Positions 18,359 through 26,971 of a stretch of 27,019 nt of DNA are shown here, piece by piece. The first letter of the stretch is position 1. Each line of letters begins with the position of its first letter. Source of the DNA: an uncultured Blautia sp. GTDB lineage: Bacteria > Bacillota > Clostridia > Lachnospirales > Lachnospiraceae. Location: the NCBI GenBank assembly GCA_900552095.1, contig URYM01000002.1, positions 1-27,019 of the forward strand. The letters run 5' to 3'. Under the pieces are notes generated by a model. That model was not told where the DNA came from, did no database searches, and worked only from the letters and a program-made list of their open reading frames with translations. Both the position numbers and the translations under genes were made by a program.

Positions 18359-20725
18359 TTAAATTACTTTTTCTCTCTTTGGTTCCACTCTTGCAAAAGA
18401 AACAATTACCTTAAACAGATCGCCGTCCAGATAAATATCAAACGTTCCCTTCTGCAGGATTGCCAGATTCTTCGCAATCGAAAGTCCCAGCCCGCTTCCC
18501 TCTGTACTTCTGGACACGTCTCCCCGTATGAAGCGCTCTGTCAGTTCATCTGCCGCAATATTCAGCGGATACTCCGAAATATTCTTAATCGTAAAAAATA
18601 CCCTGTGATCTTTCTCAAAGACATCCACATAGACTCTCGTTCCCGGCATGGCATATTTGGCCACGTTGCGGTACAGATTTTCAATTACCCTCCAGATCCG
18701 GCGTCCATCAGCATATACCACCAGGCCTTCCTCCGGCAGATGGCAGACCAGTTCCAGATTTCTTGCTTCAAACTGTTCTGCAAACTCTCCATTTGTCTGT
18801 TGGATCAGCTCATTAAAATTCAGATTCTGCATTTCCAGAGTCACATTTCCGGAACTTACTTTGGACGCTTCCACCAGATCTTCCGTCAGCTGCTTCAGCC
18901 GCTGGGATTTTCGATCCAGGATCCTGATATAATCCTGGGCTTTCTCATTTTGAATCTCTTCTCTTTTCAGAAGATCTACATAATTAATAATAGAAGTCAG
19001 CGGCGTTTTGATATCATGCGACACATTTGTGATCAGATCTGCCTTCAGTCTCTCACTCTTCATGCTCTTCTGAACCGCATTCTGCAGTCCTTCTCCCACA
19101 TGATTCACCGCCTCCGCCATCTCCAGATTATCTCCCTTCAGATCCGTCAGCGCAATCTTATAATTCAGATCTCCGTCTGAGATCCGCGCCAGCCCCTCTT
19201 TGATCGTCTGTCTCCCGGCAGACTCTCTGACCAGATATAAAAGCACGATCAGATCTGTCATAAGCGCCAGCAGAAGACCAAATCCGCTTATCATCCCCGC
19301 CATCATCAGATTAAAGAAAATCAGGGCGCAAAAAGAGAGGATTACCTTTCCGGAAGCCGTCCTTGCCTCATAAAGTTTCTGACAGCTGTGCACGATCACG
19401 CGAAGCAGGCTGTTCTCCCAGAGATTGTGCGCTTTGATCCGGCGCACAAGACTTAAATATCCATCCAGGATTATGATTGTCAGAAGTACCGACATCGCCG
19501 CGACAAATGCAGCGGCGGCTGCCATGCTGTTCGCCTCATAGAACCCTTCCGAGCCGGTCATCGCCGCGATCGGAATACAGGCCAGCAGGAAGAAACCCAC
19601 CACTTCCAGTTCCGTGGGCAGACGGTCTATCCTTCTCAGAATAATGCCGTCCTTCTCTCTCTGTTTTCCGGCCTGAACACCGGCCAGAATCCAGAATGCG
19701 ATCAGCAGCACCAGCGCCACACAGAAGCCTGCCAGAAATACTTTGGTCCATGGCATTACTTTCTCATAAAATTCCATGTTTGTTCTCAGCTCATCCTTAA
19801 CAGGATAATTGATATTGATAGAGACTACGCCCCTCTCATTTTTCCCCAAAATAATGTTACTCAGCAGAAATTCACTGTATTCCGGGGTAATGCGGATCTC
19901 TTTCTGACGGGGATCCAGCTGGAAAACCCCGTTCACTCTCTGGAAGATACAGCCATTTTCCCATCCTGCCGCCTGAGCAGCCGCCTGATCCCACTGGGTC
20001 CATCCTTCCACATTTGTCAGTATCTCCCCCGTGTCTGTATTTTCCATAAAATAGCACACATTACTCTCCCGCTGGAGATCTGACATACTGGCCATATAGC
20101 TGCGCGCCGCTTCCACCGTAGCTGTCAGCTTGCTGTACAGTTCCCGCAGAGATACGCTGTCTCCATTTTGCCGGGCATATTCCGCCAGACTGATTCCGGA
20201 CTGAGGCAGTTCCGCCTCGTAGGGACGCACCTCGCTGTACAGATACTTAAATTCAGATGTATAACCATCCAGCTGCACATCATAGCTGGCCTCATACCCG
20301 TAATAATCGTTATACTCTATGGTATCGAGTCCCCGCCTGATCTCCGAATACTGATAATTGCTCAGCATAGCCAGAAGCTGTTCCATGGTATACGTGGTAT
20401 TTTCATTTTGCTCTTCTTCTGCTGCCTTCCAGTTGGTAATGTCAATCAGCTTCAGCGGATTATAACCTCCGCCTTCACCAAAGATCTTGGAACTCCCCGC
20501 AAAAGATTCCAGCGCCCGCAGATAATATTCTGCCTCCCGGGATGCCCGGTTCGTATCTGCATAGTCTCTCCCCTCCTGCACCTCCGACAGGCTCACACCG
20601 TTCCCGAAAACGGATAAGAGCGCCGTGCCAAACAAAATACAGGCTGCGGATGAGACTATAACCAGAAGTACGGTGACAAATTTGGCCCATCTCTGGTAAA
20701 TCCATCCCCACTTTTTCTGTTCCAT
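18359..20725 (-). CDS. Multi-pass sensor histidine kinase
   Basis: 788 residues. Membrane helix 1 at about 17-40, then a large extracytoplasmic domain of about 285 residues (Tyr-rich around 123-168, no family I can name). Helix 2 follows at 329-350, then four more helices at about 373-390, 402-421, 461-481 and 482-499. A HAMP-like linker (GLARISDGDLNYKI) leads to the HisKA domain with NVSHDIKTPLTS, phospho-acceptor His570. The ATPase domain has the N box around RVIENLYRNVAKYA (679-692) and G box TEGSGLGLSIAKNL (741-754). It should autophosphorylate and pass phosphate to the OmpR-type partner encoded 13 bases upstream. The extra four-helix block between sensor and kinase is unusual. The signal cannot be inferred. 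Confidence 0.93.
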   Translation of the reverse strand: MEQKKWGWIYQRWAKFVTVLLVIVSSAACILFGTALLSVFGNGVSLSEVQEGRDYADTNRASREAEYYLRALESFAGSSKIFGEGGGYNPLKLIDITNWKAAEEEQNENTTYTMEQLLAMLSNYQYSEIRRGLDTIEYNDYYGYEASYDVQLDGYTSEFKYLYSEVRPYEAELPQSGISLAEYARQNGDSVSLRELYSKLTATVEAARSYMASMSDLQRESNVCYFMENTDTGEILTNVEGWTQWDQAAAQAAGWENGCIFQRVNGVFQLDPRQKEIRITPEYSEFLLSNIILGKNERGVVSININYPVKDELRTNMEFYEKVMPWTKVFLAGFCVALVLLIAFWILAGVQAGKQREKDGIILRRIDRLPTELEVVGFFLLACIPIAAMTGSEGFYEANSMAAAAAFVAAMSVLLTIIILDGYLSLVRRIKAHNLWENSLLRVIVHSCQKLYEARTASGKVILSFCALIFFNLMMAGMISGFGLLLALMTDLIVLLYLVRESAGRQTIKEGLARISDGDLNYKIALTDLKGDNLEMAEAVNHVGEGLQNAVQKSMKSERLKADLITNVSHDIKTPLTSIINYVDLLKREEIQNEKAQDYIRILDRKSQRLKQLTEDLVEASKVSSGNVTLEMQNLNFNELIQQTNGEFAEQFEARNLELVCHLPEEGLVVYADGRRIWRVIENLYRNVAKYAMPGTRVYVDVFEKDHRVFFTIKNISEYPLNIAADELTERFIRGDVSRSTEGSGLGLSIAKNLAILQKGTFDIYLDGDLFKVIVSFARVEPKREKVI

Positions 20726-20738
20726 CTTTCTCTCCTTA

Positions 20739-21434
20739 TTACATTTTTTCTATCTTATATCCGATTCCCCACACAACCTTCAGATACCGGGGTTCTTTGG
20801 GATTAATCTCGATCTTCTCCCGGATATGCCGGATATGAACCGCCACTGTGTTATCCGCGCCGATCGCTTCCTCATTCCAGATCTGCTCATAGATCTGGTC
20901 AATAGAAAAAACTTTTCCCGCATTTTTTACCAGAAGCAGAAGAATATTGTACTCGATAGGCGTAAGCTTTACCGCCTCATCATCCACCGTAACTTCTTTC
21001 AGGTCATCGTTGATCGCCAGTCCTCCCACGCGGTAGACGGCCATCTCTTCCTGAACGGGAATATTTCCCAGTTTCGTATAGCGGCGCAGCTGAGATTTCA
21101 CCCGCGCTACCAGCTCCAGAGGATTGAAAGGCTTGGTCACATAATCGTCGGCACCGATATTCAGCCCCAGAATCTTATCTACATCCTCGGACTTTGCCGA
21201 GAGAATAATGATTGGAATACTGCTTTTTTCCCGGATCTTAAGCGTCGCCCGGATTCCGTCAAGCCGCGGCATCATCACATCCATGATAAGAAGATGGACT
21301 TCTTCTTTCTCCAGCACCTGCAGCGCCTGCATCCCATCATAAGCCTTCAGGACTTCGTAGCCTTCCTGGCTCAGATAAATTTCAATTGCCTCCACAATTT
21401 CCTTATCATCATCACAAACCAATATCCGATACAT
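20739..21434 (-). CDS. OmpR-family response regulator
   Basis: 231 residues from the ATG at 21434, chosen because GAGGAG sits eight bases upstream and the protein then begins at the canonical MYRILVCDDDKEIVEA; an ATG seven codons earlier has no such site. Receiver domain: acidic cluster Asp8-10, phospho-acceptor Asp52 (LLIMDVMMP), Lys in DYVTKPFNPLELVARV. Winged-helix output domain from about 130: LTPIEYNILLLLVKNAGKVF, then TVAVHIRHIREKIE and VWGIGYKIEKM. Transcribed just ahead of its kinase. A palindrome overlaps the promoter, so autoregulation is plausible. Confidence 0.95.
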   Translation of the reverse strand: MYRILVCDDDKEIVEAIEIYLSQEGYEVLKAYDGMQALQVLEKEEVHLLIMDVMMPRLDGIRATLKIREKSSIPIIILSAKSEDVDKILGLNIGADDYVTKPFNPLELVARVKSQLRRYTKLGNIPVQEEMAVYRVGGLAINDDLKEVTVDDEAVKLTPIEYNILLLLVKNAGKVFSIDQIYEQIWNEEAIGADNTVAVHIRHIREKIEINPKEPRYLKVVWGIGYKIEKM

Positions 21435-21471
21435 TGTTCCGCTCCTCATTGTCATTTTTGTTTTACATTTT

Positions 21472-21513
21472 GGTATACGGTATCAGTATACCCTATCTTT
21501 TTTTCATTTTCCA
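21472..21513 (-). promoter_or_regulatory. Promoter and palindromic operator of the two-component operon
   Basis: Minus strand TGGAAA (21513-21508), 17 bases, TATACT (21490-21485). The -10 box lies inside the perfect inverted repeat GGTATAC-N7-GTATACC (21472-21492); the spacer itself repeats GGTAT. A protein bound there would cover the -10 and the start site. Confidence 0.6.
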
Positions 21514-21593
21514 GTGGTGTCCTTTATTATATTATCAGGAGGACTTTTATTTCTCTTTGGAAAACTCTTAAGACTTTCTGAACTTTTTTCTCC

Positions 21594-21622
21594 TGTACAC
21601 AGCACAGGGATTCGTGTATAAT
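21594..21622 (+). promoter_or_regulatory. Promoter of the 87-residue gene
   Basis: TGTACA (21594-21599), 17 bases, perfect TATAAT (21617-21622). Leader of about 38 bases with a GAGGAGG ribosome site. The flanks of the -35 region (GTACACAGCACAGG) are unremarkable. Confidence 0.65.
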
Positions 21623-21666
21623 CAGAAGAAATGTCATAATTTTAAAAATACGAGGAGGGATTTTCT

Positions 21667-21930
21667 ATGTTTCGTCTCTGGGGAAAAATGTGGAAAGAAA
21701 ACAGAATGTTGAAAGATATTGTAATCTGCGATGAGACCGGCGACACAAGGACGCACAAGATCTTTAACTGCCTGGATCAGATCTGCTGCGAGTGGGATTT
21801 AAGCAAACCCATCTGGCTGGACTGCAATATTTCAGAATTTAAGAAAAGAGATAAAACCCGCTTCTTCCAGGATAATTTTATCGATCAGATCGACTTTGAC
21901 TACCTGGAAATCCATATCATAGAAGAATAA
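21667..21930 (+). CDS. Small protein of unknown function
   Basis: 87 residues, not recognised. It starts MFRLWGKMWKENRMLKDIVI, then CDETGDTRTHKIFNCLDQIC, and a second half with five aromatic or hydrophobic blocks ending FIDQIDFDYLEIHIIEE. It has no signal peptide or membrane helix, is rich in Asp, Trp, Phe and Cys (four Cys), and looks like a small folded cytosolic alpha/beta protein. Strong evidence that it is real: its own perfect -10 promoter, a GAGGAGG site 10 bases before the ATG and a large terminator 1 base after the stop. It is divergent from the two-component operon and convergent with pgi. No function is proposed. Confidence 0.82.
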   Translation: MFRLWGKMWKENRMLKDIVICDETGDTRTHKIFNCLDQICCEWDLSKPIWLDCNISEFKKRDKTRFFQDNFIDQIDFDYLEIHIIEE

Positions 21931-21995
21931 AAGGCCGCCCAAAGCCGCATAATCTGTATTTTCCATACCTCTTATGCGGCCGGACGGCCTTATCT
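21931..21995. terminator. Bidirectional terminator between the small gene and pgi
   Basis: Two nested stems: AAGGCCG / CGGCCTT (21931-21937 with 21985-21991) and GCCGCATAA / TTATGCGGC (21944-21952 with 21972-21980). Tails are TTATCTATTT on the plus strand and TTTTATTCTT on the minus strand, so it can end both convergent transcripts. Confidence 0.85.
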
Positions 21996-22013
21996 ATTTC
22001 TGCCTCTTACCTG

Positions 22014-23360
22014 TTACAGTCTTTTCAGCAGCTCTTCCCGCTCTTTTTCATATCCCGGTTTTCCAAGCAGTGCAAACATATTTTTCTTATATGCTTCCAC
22101 ACCCGGCTGGTTGAAGGGATTTACACCCAGCACATAGCCGCTCACACCACAGGCAAACTCGAACAGATAGAACAGCTGGCCAAGATAGAACTCATTCTGC
22201 TCCGGAATCCGGACGATTAAGTTGGGAACGTCTCCGTCTGTATGAGCCAGAACAGTTCCGTTCATCGCACTCTTATTTACAAAGTCCATATTCTTTCCTG
22301 CCAGGTAGTTCAGTCCGTCCAGATCTGTCGGCTCTTCTTTGATCACAACCTCTGCTCTGGATTTTTCTACGCTCAATACAGTTTCAAAGAGAATTCTGGA
22401 ACCATCCTGAATAAACTGACCCATGGAATGCAGATCTGCGGTCAGATCAACAGATGCGGGGAAAATTCCTCTCTGATCCTTTCCTTCACTCTCGCCGTAC
22501 AGCTGTTTCCACCACTCAGCTACGTAATGAAGACTGGGCTCATAATTGGCCAGAACCTCCACATTTTTGCCCTTGCGCAGCAGGATATTGCGAACTGCCG
22601 CATACAGCATCGCGTCATTTTCCTCAAAAGGCTGATTCAGTGCCAGCTCCCGGCCGGAAGCAGCTCCTTCCATCAGCTTGTCTATGTCCGCTCCGGAAAC
22701 GGCGATGGGCAGCAGACCCACAGCAGTCAGAACAGAGAAACGGCCTCCCACATCGTCGGGAACAACGAAGGTCTCATACCCCTCTTCTGTCGCCAGTTTC
22801 TTCAAAGCTCCTCTTGCCTTGTCTGTTGTGGCATAGATACGTTTTGCGGCTTCCTCTTTTCCATACTTCTTCTCTGCCATTTCCTTAAAGATACGGAAAG
22901 CGATCGCCGGCTCAGTGGTTGTACCGGATTTGGAAATGATATTGATGGAGAAATCACGGTCTCCGATCACATCCATCAGTCCCTGCACATATGCGCTGCT
23001 GATATTATTTCCCACAAAATAGATTTCCGGCGTCTTGCGGATCTCTCTGGGAACATTATTATAAAATCCGTGTCTTAAGAACTCAATGGCTGCTCTGGCT
23101 CCCAGATAAGAGCCTCCAATTCCGATTACCAGAAGCACTTCTGAATCACTCTGAATCTTCTCTGCCGCTTTTTTGATCCGGGCAAACTCTTCTTTATCAT
23201 AATCTGTCGGCAGGTCGATCCAGCCCAGGAAATCATTTCCCTCTCCTGTTCTGCTGACAAGCACTTCCTTTGCTGCCTCCGCAATTCTGGCGAAAGCTTT
23301 TACTTCATCCTGACGGATAAATTTTTCGGTTTTTGAATAATCCAATGTAACCTTTGCCAT
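22014..23360 (-). CDS. pgi: Glucose-6-phosphate isomerase
   Basis: 448 residues, the short Firmicutes form. It interconverts glucose-6-phosphate and fructose-6-phosphate in glycolysis. Sugar-phosphate-binding SIS motifs: [17 protein letters not shown] (78-94) and [15 protein letters not shown] (141-155). [17 protein letters not shown] (203-219) is the PGI signature. Catalytic candidates: Glu290 in LYGESEGK, His311 in DLHSMGQF, and the Lys in QPGVEAYK near the C-terminus. AAAGGAGAG lies before the ATG. Confidence 0.97.
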   Translation of the reverse strand: MAKVTLDYSKTEKFIRQDEVKAFARIAEAAKEVLVSRTGEGNDFLGWIDLPTDYDKEEFARIKKAAEKIQSDSEVLLVIGIGGSYLGARAAIEFLRHGFYNNVPREIRKTPEIYFVGNNISSAYVQGLMDVIGDRDFSINIISKSGTTTEPAIAFRIFKEMAEKKYGKEEAAKRIYATTDKARGALKKLATEEGYETFVVPDDVGGRFSVLTAVGLLPIAVSGADIDKLMEGAASGRELALNQPFEENDAMLYAAVRNILLRKGKNVEVLANYEPSLHYVAEWWKQLYGESEGKDQRGIFPASVDLTADLHSMGQFIQDGSRILFETVLSVEKSRAEVVIKEEPTDLDGLNYLAGKNMDFVNKSAMNGTVLAHTDGDVPNLIVRIPEQNEFYLGQLFYLFEFACGVSGYVLGVNPFNQPGVEAYKKNMFALLGKPGYEKEREELLKRL

Positions 23361-23391
23361 GTTATTCTCTCCTTTGTTAAAATCTCACCTT

Positions 23392-23443
23392 GTCAGATTC
23401 TCTGACCTGGTCTTAGTTTAGCAAATCCACCTCTGTTTGTAAA
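23392..23443 (-). promoter_or_regulatory. Promoter of pgi with a small leader hairpin
   Basis: Minus strand TTTACA (23443-23438), 17 bases, TAAACT (23420-23415) with TGC before the -10. Just downstream the leader holds the perfect short palindrome GTCAGA-GAA-TCTGAC (23406-23392), a possible operator or small stem. Confidence 0.6.
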
Positions 23444-23477
23444 GCAGTCATCAGCCATACCTCCGCTTTCTTCCCTG

Positions 23478-24152
23478 TCACGTCAGGTATTCCCGGATAA
23501 CTTCCCGCATCACCTGCTCTTCTTCCCGGGAGAGGAGACCGGAAAATTTCGTTCCAGCCGCTGCCGTCTGCTTCACTCCCTGCATCACCTGATCAATCAG
23601 AATACCCTTTTCTTTCTCTTCCGCCTGTGCCGGTTCCTGCTGAGACTGCACAGCACTGACACGGTTTTCCATATAATCCAGCAGCCCGTCCCGGATCTGC
23701 CTTTCTTTTCCGGCAAAGCCGAAAGACTGACTCAGCATGGCAAGCCCCAGAAAAATCCCCATCCCCAGAACCGCATGCTGATACCGGACAATCTCCGGCA
23801 GATGATACTGGTAACAGCCGTAAACTGCCGCACACGTTCCTGCAAAACACACGAGTCCCAGGTAGCCGACACCCCGTCTCCAGCGGGAAAGGGAAATCCC
23901 CAGAACTCTTCCCTCGTTTAATTGATTTCTCACAAATACATCCGGATTGGGAAGCATTTTCCCCCGGCTCTTCTCCCGGTAAAGACTGAGAGTCTGTCCC
24001 ATCCACTTTGTTTTTGGCTGATCCGGCCTTTTTAAGTCTCCGATCACCCGATTATAAAAATGGTTTGCTGCCAGAGTACACAGAAGCCCCAGCACACCAG
24101 CCGCTGCCATTCCATACAAAAACATATTTTGACTTATCCAATTTTGCAGCAT
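23478..24152 (-). CDS. Membrane protein of unknown function
   Basis: 224 residues, not recognised. Three hydrophobic segments: about 11-29 (FLYGMAAAGVLGLLCTLAA), 94-112 (GYLGLVCFAGTCAAVYGCY) and 126-145 (HAVLGMGIFLGLAMLSQSFG). Between the first two lies a basic soluble stretch containing NPDVFVRNQLNEGRVLGISL. The last 75 residues are a soluble Gln/Glu-rich tail ending EEEQVMREVIREYLT. GGGGG-type ribosome sequence (AAGGGGG) precedes the ATG. It lies downstream of the MTA/SAH nucleosidase gene in the same direction, with a possible promoter of its own at 24224-24229. No function is proposed. Confidence 0.8.
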   Translation of the reverse strand: MLQNWISQNMFLYGMAAAGVLGLLCTLAANHFYNRVIGDLKRPDQPKTKWMGQTLSLYREKSRGKMLPNPDVFVRNQLNEGRVLGISLSRWRRGVGYLGLVCFAGTCAAVYGCYQYHLPEIVRYQHAVLGMGIFLGLAMLSQSFGFAGKERQIRDGLLDYMENRVSAVQSQQEPAQAEEKEKGILIDQVMQGVKQTAAAGTKFSGLLSREEEQVMREVIREYLT

Positions 24153-24223
24153 AACAAAATTACCCCCTTGATGATTTTTTACACCGCCGGTCCCTCCGGA
24201 TTGAACTGGCTGCGTCTGAGGTA

Positions 24224-24229
24224 ATTATA
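24224..24229 (-). promoter_or_regulatory. Possible -10 box of the membrane protein gene
   Basis: Minus strand GGTATATAATTACC contains TATAAT at 24229-24224. No convincing -35 is seen at 16-18 bases, so the promoter is tentative. I also see no clear terminator after the nucleosidase gene, so read-through from it is possible. Confidence 0.35.
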
Positions 24230-24289
24230 TACCGCAAATTCAGAAAAGTAACCAAAAATCGTTCGACAAATTCCCGGTAAAACCGCCGT

Positions 24290-24988
24290 TTACAGGCGTT
24301 TCACCAGGTTTTCCGTAAGTCTTACCTCATGGGCAATGGCCTGTTTCTCAAATGTGGGATAATCCATCTGAGCACTGTCATCTGCCTTGTCTGATATGGC
24401 GCGCACAATAAGAAACGGAATCTGATTCAGCCAGGCAGTCTGTCCCACAGCTGCGCCTTCCATTTCTGTACAGAACCCCTGGAATTCCGCTGCGATCGCT
24501 TCCTTTACTTTCCGGCTGGCCACAAACTGATCCCCGCTGACAATCCTGCCTGTAAAAACCTGGATGTCCGGATTCACCTCCCGGCATACTTCCGCCGCCA
24601 GCTGATACATCCTTTCATCCGCCGGAAAAGACAGAGTTTCCATCCTGGGCACCTGTCCTTTGGGATAACCAAATTCCGTAGCATCCATATCATGCTGCAG
24701 CGTATCTGTGGCCAGCACAATATCCCCTATATTAATCTCCGCTTTCAGAGATCCTGCAATTCCTGTATTAATCACAGCTTCTACCTGAAAATCATCTGCC
24801 AGAATCTGTGTGCAGACCGCCGCATTGACCTTCCCAATTCCTGACCGCACTACAACCACCTGTTTTCCGTGGAGTGTTCCTTCACAGAACTCCATGGAGG
24901 CTTTCTTCTTTACCTTTACATCAGCCATGGCACTTTTCAGCTGGCTCACCTCTTCCTCCATAGCTCCTATGATTCCTATTCTATTCAT
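24290..24988 (-). CDS. mtnN: 5'-methylthioadenosine/S-adenosylhomocysteine nucleosidase
   Basis: 232 residues from the ATG at 24988, chosen for GGGAGG eight bases upstream; a start five codons earlier would put that ribosome site inside the gene. It cleaves adenine from MTA and SAH in the methyl-cycle salvage pathway; SAH cleavage also feeds LuxS. Signature residues: Glu12 in IGAMEEEV, MEGAAVGQ with Glu177, and Asp200 in AISDKADD. INTGIAGSL (73-81) and FVASRKVKEAI are also typical. Divergent from the TSCPD gene through overlapping promoters. Confidence 0.96.
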   Translation of the reverse strand: MNRIGIIGAMEEEVSQLKSAMADVKVKKKASMEFCEGTLHGKQVVVVRSGIGKVNAAVCTQILADDFQVEAVINTGIAGSLKAEINIGDIVLATDTLQHDMDATEFGYPKGQVPRMETLSFPADERMYQLAAEVCREVNPDIQVFTGRIVSGDQFVASRKVKEAIAAEFQGFCTEMEGAAVGQTAWLNQIPFLIVRAISDKADDSAQMDYPTFEKQAIAHEVRLTENLVKRL

Positions 24989-25025
24989 GTCTTTTCCTCC
25001 CAAGTACTCTTATTTCCTGTTAATG

Positions 25026-25058
25026 ATTATAGCAAATATCTTCTTATTCTGCTATAAT
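25026..25058. promoter_or_regulatory. Overlapping divergent promoters (mtnN left, TSCPD gene right)
   Basis: ATTATAGCA (25026-25034) and TGCTATAAT (25050-25058) are perfect 9-base inverted repeats 15 bases apart. Each contains an extended -10, TGC-TATAAT, one per strand and pointing away from the other. The -35 region of each promoter falls on the -10 of the other, and neither -35 is good. Confidence 0.7.
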
Positions 25059-25097
25059 GGTTTTTAGCTTTCACTATTACAAAAGGAGGAATCTGTT

Positions 25098-25337
25098 ATG
25101 ACATACAAAACCAAAGGAACCTGTTCCCAGAAAATTGATTTTCGTCTGGAAGACGGAAAGATTTACGATGTGGTATTTACCGGAGGATGCAACGGAAATC
25201 TGAAAGGCATTGCCGCCCTGGTCGAAGGAATGGACGCCCGGGAAGCTATCTCCAAACTGGAAGGCATCCAGTGTGGATTCCGCTCCACCTCATGTCCGGA
25301 TCAGCTGGCCAAAGCACTCCGGGAAGCCCTTCAGTAA
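25098..25337 (+). CDS. TSCPD domain-containing protein (TIGR03905-like)
   Basis: 79 residues. Closely matches the small TSCPD family: KTKGTCSQKIDFRLEDGKIY, then VVFTGGCNGNLKGIAALVEG, and CGFRSTSCPDQLAKALREAL, which contains the name-giving TSCPD. Cysteines at 9, 31, 59 and 65 could bind a metal. The same domain occurs at the end of some class II ribonucleotide reductases, but the function of the stand-alone form is not established. AAAGGAGG precedes the ATG, with a terminator eight bases after the stop. Confidence 0.92.
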   Translation: MTYKTKGTCSQKIDFRLEDGKIYDVVFTGGCNGNLKGIAALVEGMDAREAISKLEGIQCGFRSTSCPDQLAKALREALQ

Positions 25338-25345
25338 CAGCAGGA

Positions 25346-25383
25346 GGGAGGCAGACTTCAAAATCTGCCTCCCCCCTGTTTTT
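25346..25383 (+). terminator. Terminator after the TSCPD gene
   Basis: Stem GGGAGGCAGA / TCTGCCTCCC (25346-25355 with 25364-25373), eight-base loop, then CCCTGTTTTT with the T run at 25379-25383. The minus strand has no T run, so it does not obviously serve the convergent gene that ends at 25387. Confidence 0.88.
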
Positions 25384-25386
25384 CTT

Positions 25387-26971
25387 CTATCTGTCCCATT
25401 TCTCACAGAGATTATTAATCTGATCCGCAAATCTGGCCAGATCCTTATTCGTCCCTCCTTCATTATGGCGAATCACACTCAACAGCCTCTGGCCTGCCGC
25501 CAGCAGGCGCTCGTAAACGCTGACTGCCTTCTTCTTAGGTACAGGCACTGCCTTCTCCACAGGAATCCCCTCCGCAATCTCCAGAAATTCCCCAGCTTTC
25601 AGATCATATACCGTACCGCTGTAAGGCGCCATTGCCCGATAACCCAGTTCTTTCTCCAGGCGTTTCGCAAAAAACTCACATACCTGATCATCACCATGAG
25701 TAACAAAAACCTGTGTCGGCGGCTTCTCCCGGAATGCTCCCGCCCATCTCATCAGTCCAATATCATCCGCATGACCGCTGACCCCCGGAAGGACAAGAAT
25801 CTCAGCCTGTACTGCAATCTCCTCTCCAAAAAGCTTAACCTCACGGGCTCCCTCCACAAGCGCACGTCCCAGCGTTCCAACTGCCTGATATCCCACAAAA
25901 AGTATGGTGCTTTCTTTTCTCCACAGGTTATGCTTCAAGTGATGCTTGATCCGCCCCGCATCGCACATACCGCTGGCTGAAATAATAACTTTGCTCTCCT
26001 CAGCCTCATTGATAGCCTTAGAGTCATCACTGGTCACAGAGAGCTTCAGTCCCGGAAAAGCGATGGGATTCTTCCCGCTGGCAAGAATGGCAGAAGCCTC
26101 CTCGTCATAACAGTCCCCGTAATGTTTCTGAAAAATCGTAGTCGCTTCCACCGCCAGGGGACTGTCTACATACACCTGAAAATTCTCATGCCCATGAACC
26201 AGCTGCTGCTCCTTGATCTGCCGGATAAAATAAAGCATCTCCTGCGTACGGCCAACAGCAAAAGAAGGAATCACTACATTTCCGCCCCGGTCAAAAGTCT
26301 TCTGAATTACCCCTGCGAGAGCCGACACATAATCGGTTACCTTCTCATGCGTCCGATTCCCGTACGTGGATTCCATAATAAGATAGTCCGCCTCGCTTAA
26401 ATAAGTTGGATCCTTGATAATGGGCTGATCCGTATTGCCAATATCTCCGGAAAAGACCAGCTTTTTCTCCTGTCCCTCCTCTGTAATCCAGATCTCAATA
26501 CTGGAAGAGCCCAGCAGATGCCCTGCATCCACAAAACGGACCTTAACTCCCTCACTCACAGAAATAATCTTCTCGTACGGACAGGGAATCAGCTGTCTCA
26601 AAAGTCCGATCGCATCCTCCATCGTATAAGCAGGCACATACTCTTCTTTTCCTGCCCGTTTTCCCTTCCTGTTCCGCCACTCTGCCTCAAACATCTGGAT
26701 ATGTGCACTGTCCCGGAGCATAATATCACAGAGATCTGCCGTTCCCGAAGTAGCATATACTGCTCCCCGGAATCCTTCCGCATAAAGTTTGGGCAAATTT
26801 CCCGAATGATCGATATGGGCATGTGTCAGCAGAACAAAATCCAGATCCGATGGCGGCACCGGAATCTCTTTGTTCTCAAAAAAATTAGGTCCCTGCTCCA
26901 TTCCACAGTCCACAAGGAACTTGCTTCCTCCGCCTTCCAGGTAATAACAACTTCCCGTCACTTCATGGGTC
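25387..26971 (-). CDS. MBL-fold metallo-hydrolase with beta-CASP/RNA-specificity domain, 5' truncated
   Basis: About 527 genuine residues; the start is lost at the contig end. The family normally begins with roughly seven residues before THEVTGSCYYLE, so only those are missing. Metallo-beta-lactamase motifs: LLTHAHIDHSGNLP, DAGHLLGSSS, FSGDIG. Beta-CASP motifs follow: ESTYGNR, VVIPSFAVGRTQEML, SASGMCDAGR, and the C-terminal GVSGHADDIGLMRW and FVTHGDD. Such proteins (CPSF-like, YsfA/TTHA0252 group) are zinc-dependent nucleases acting on RNA; the substrate here is unknown. A tail of about 85 residues after the fold is charged and probably helical. In-frame translation of the adapter gives a false start MGSEMCIRDR at 27000; it should be removed. 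Confidence 0.93.

Noticed and set aside
20826..21581. 251-codon open frame on the plus strand
   Set aside because: Antisense to the response regulator and running across its promoter; composition is His/Arg/Ile-rich with no domain.
23392..23406. GTCAGA-GAA-TCTGAC as a riboswitch or terminator
   Set aside because: Six pairs with a three-base loop and no T run; too small for either, so only noted as a possible operator.
25210..25980. 256-codon open frame on the plus strand
   Set aside because: Overlaps the TSCPD gene, passes through its terminator and lies antisense to the beta-CASP hydrolase.
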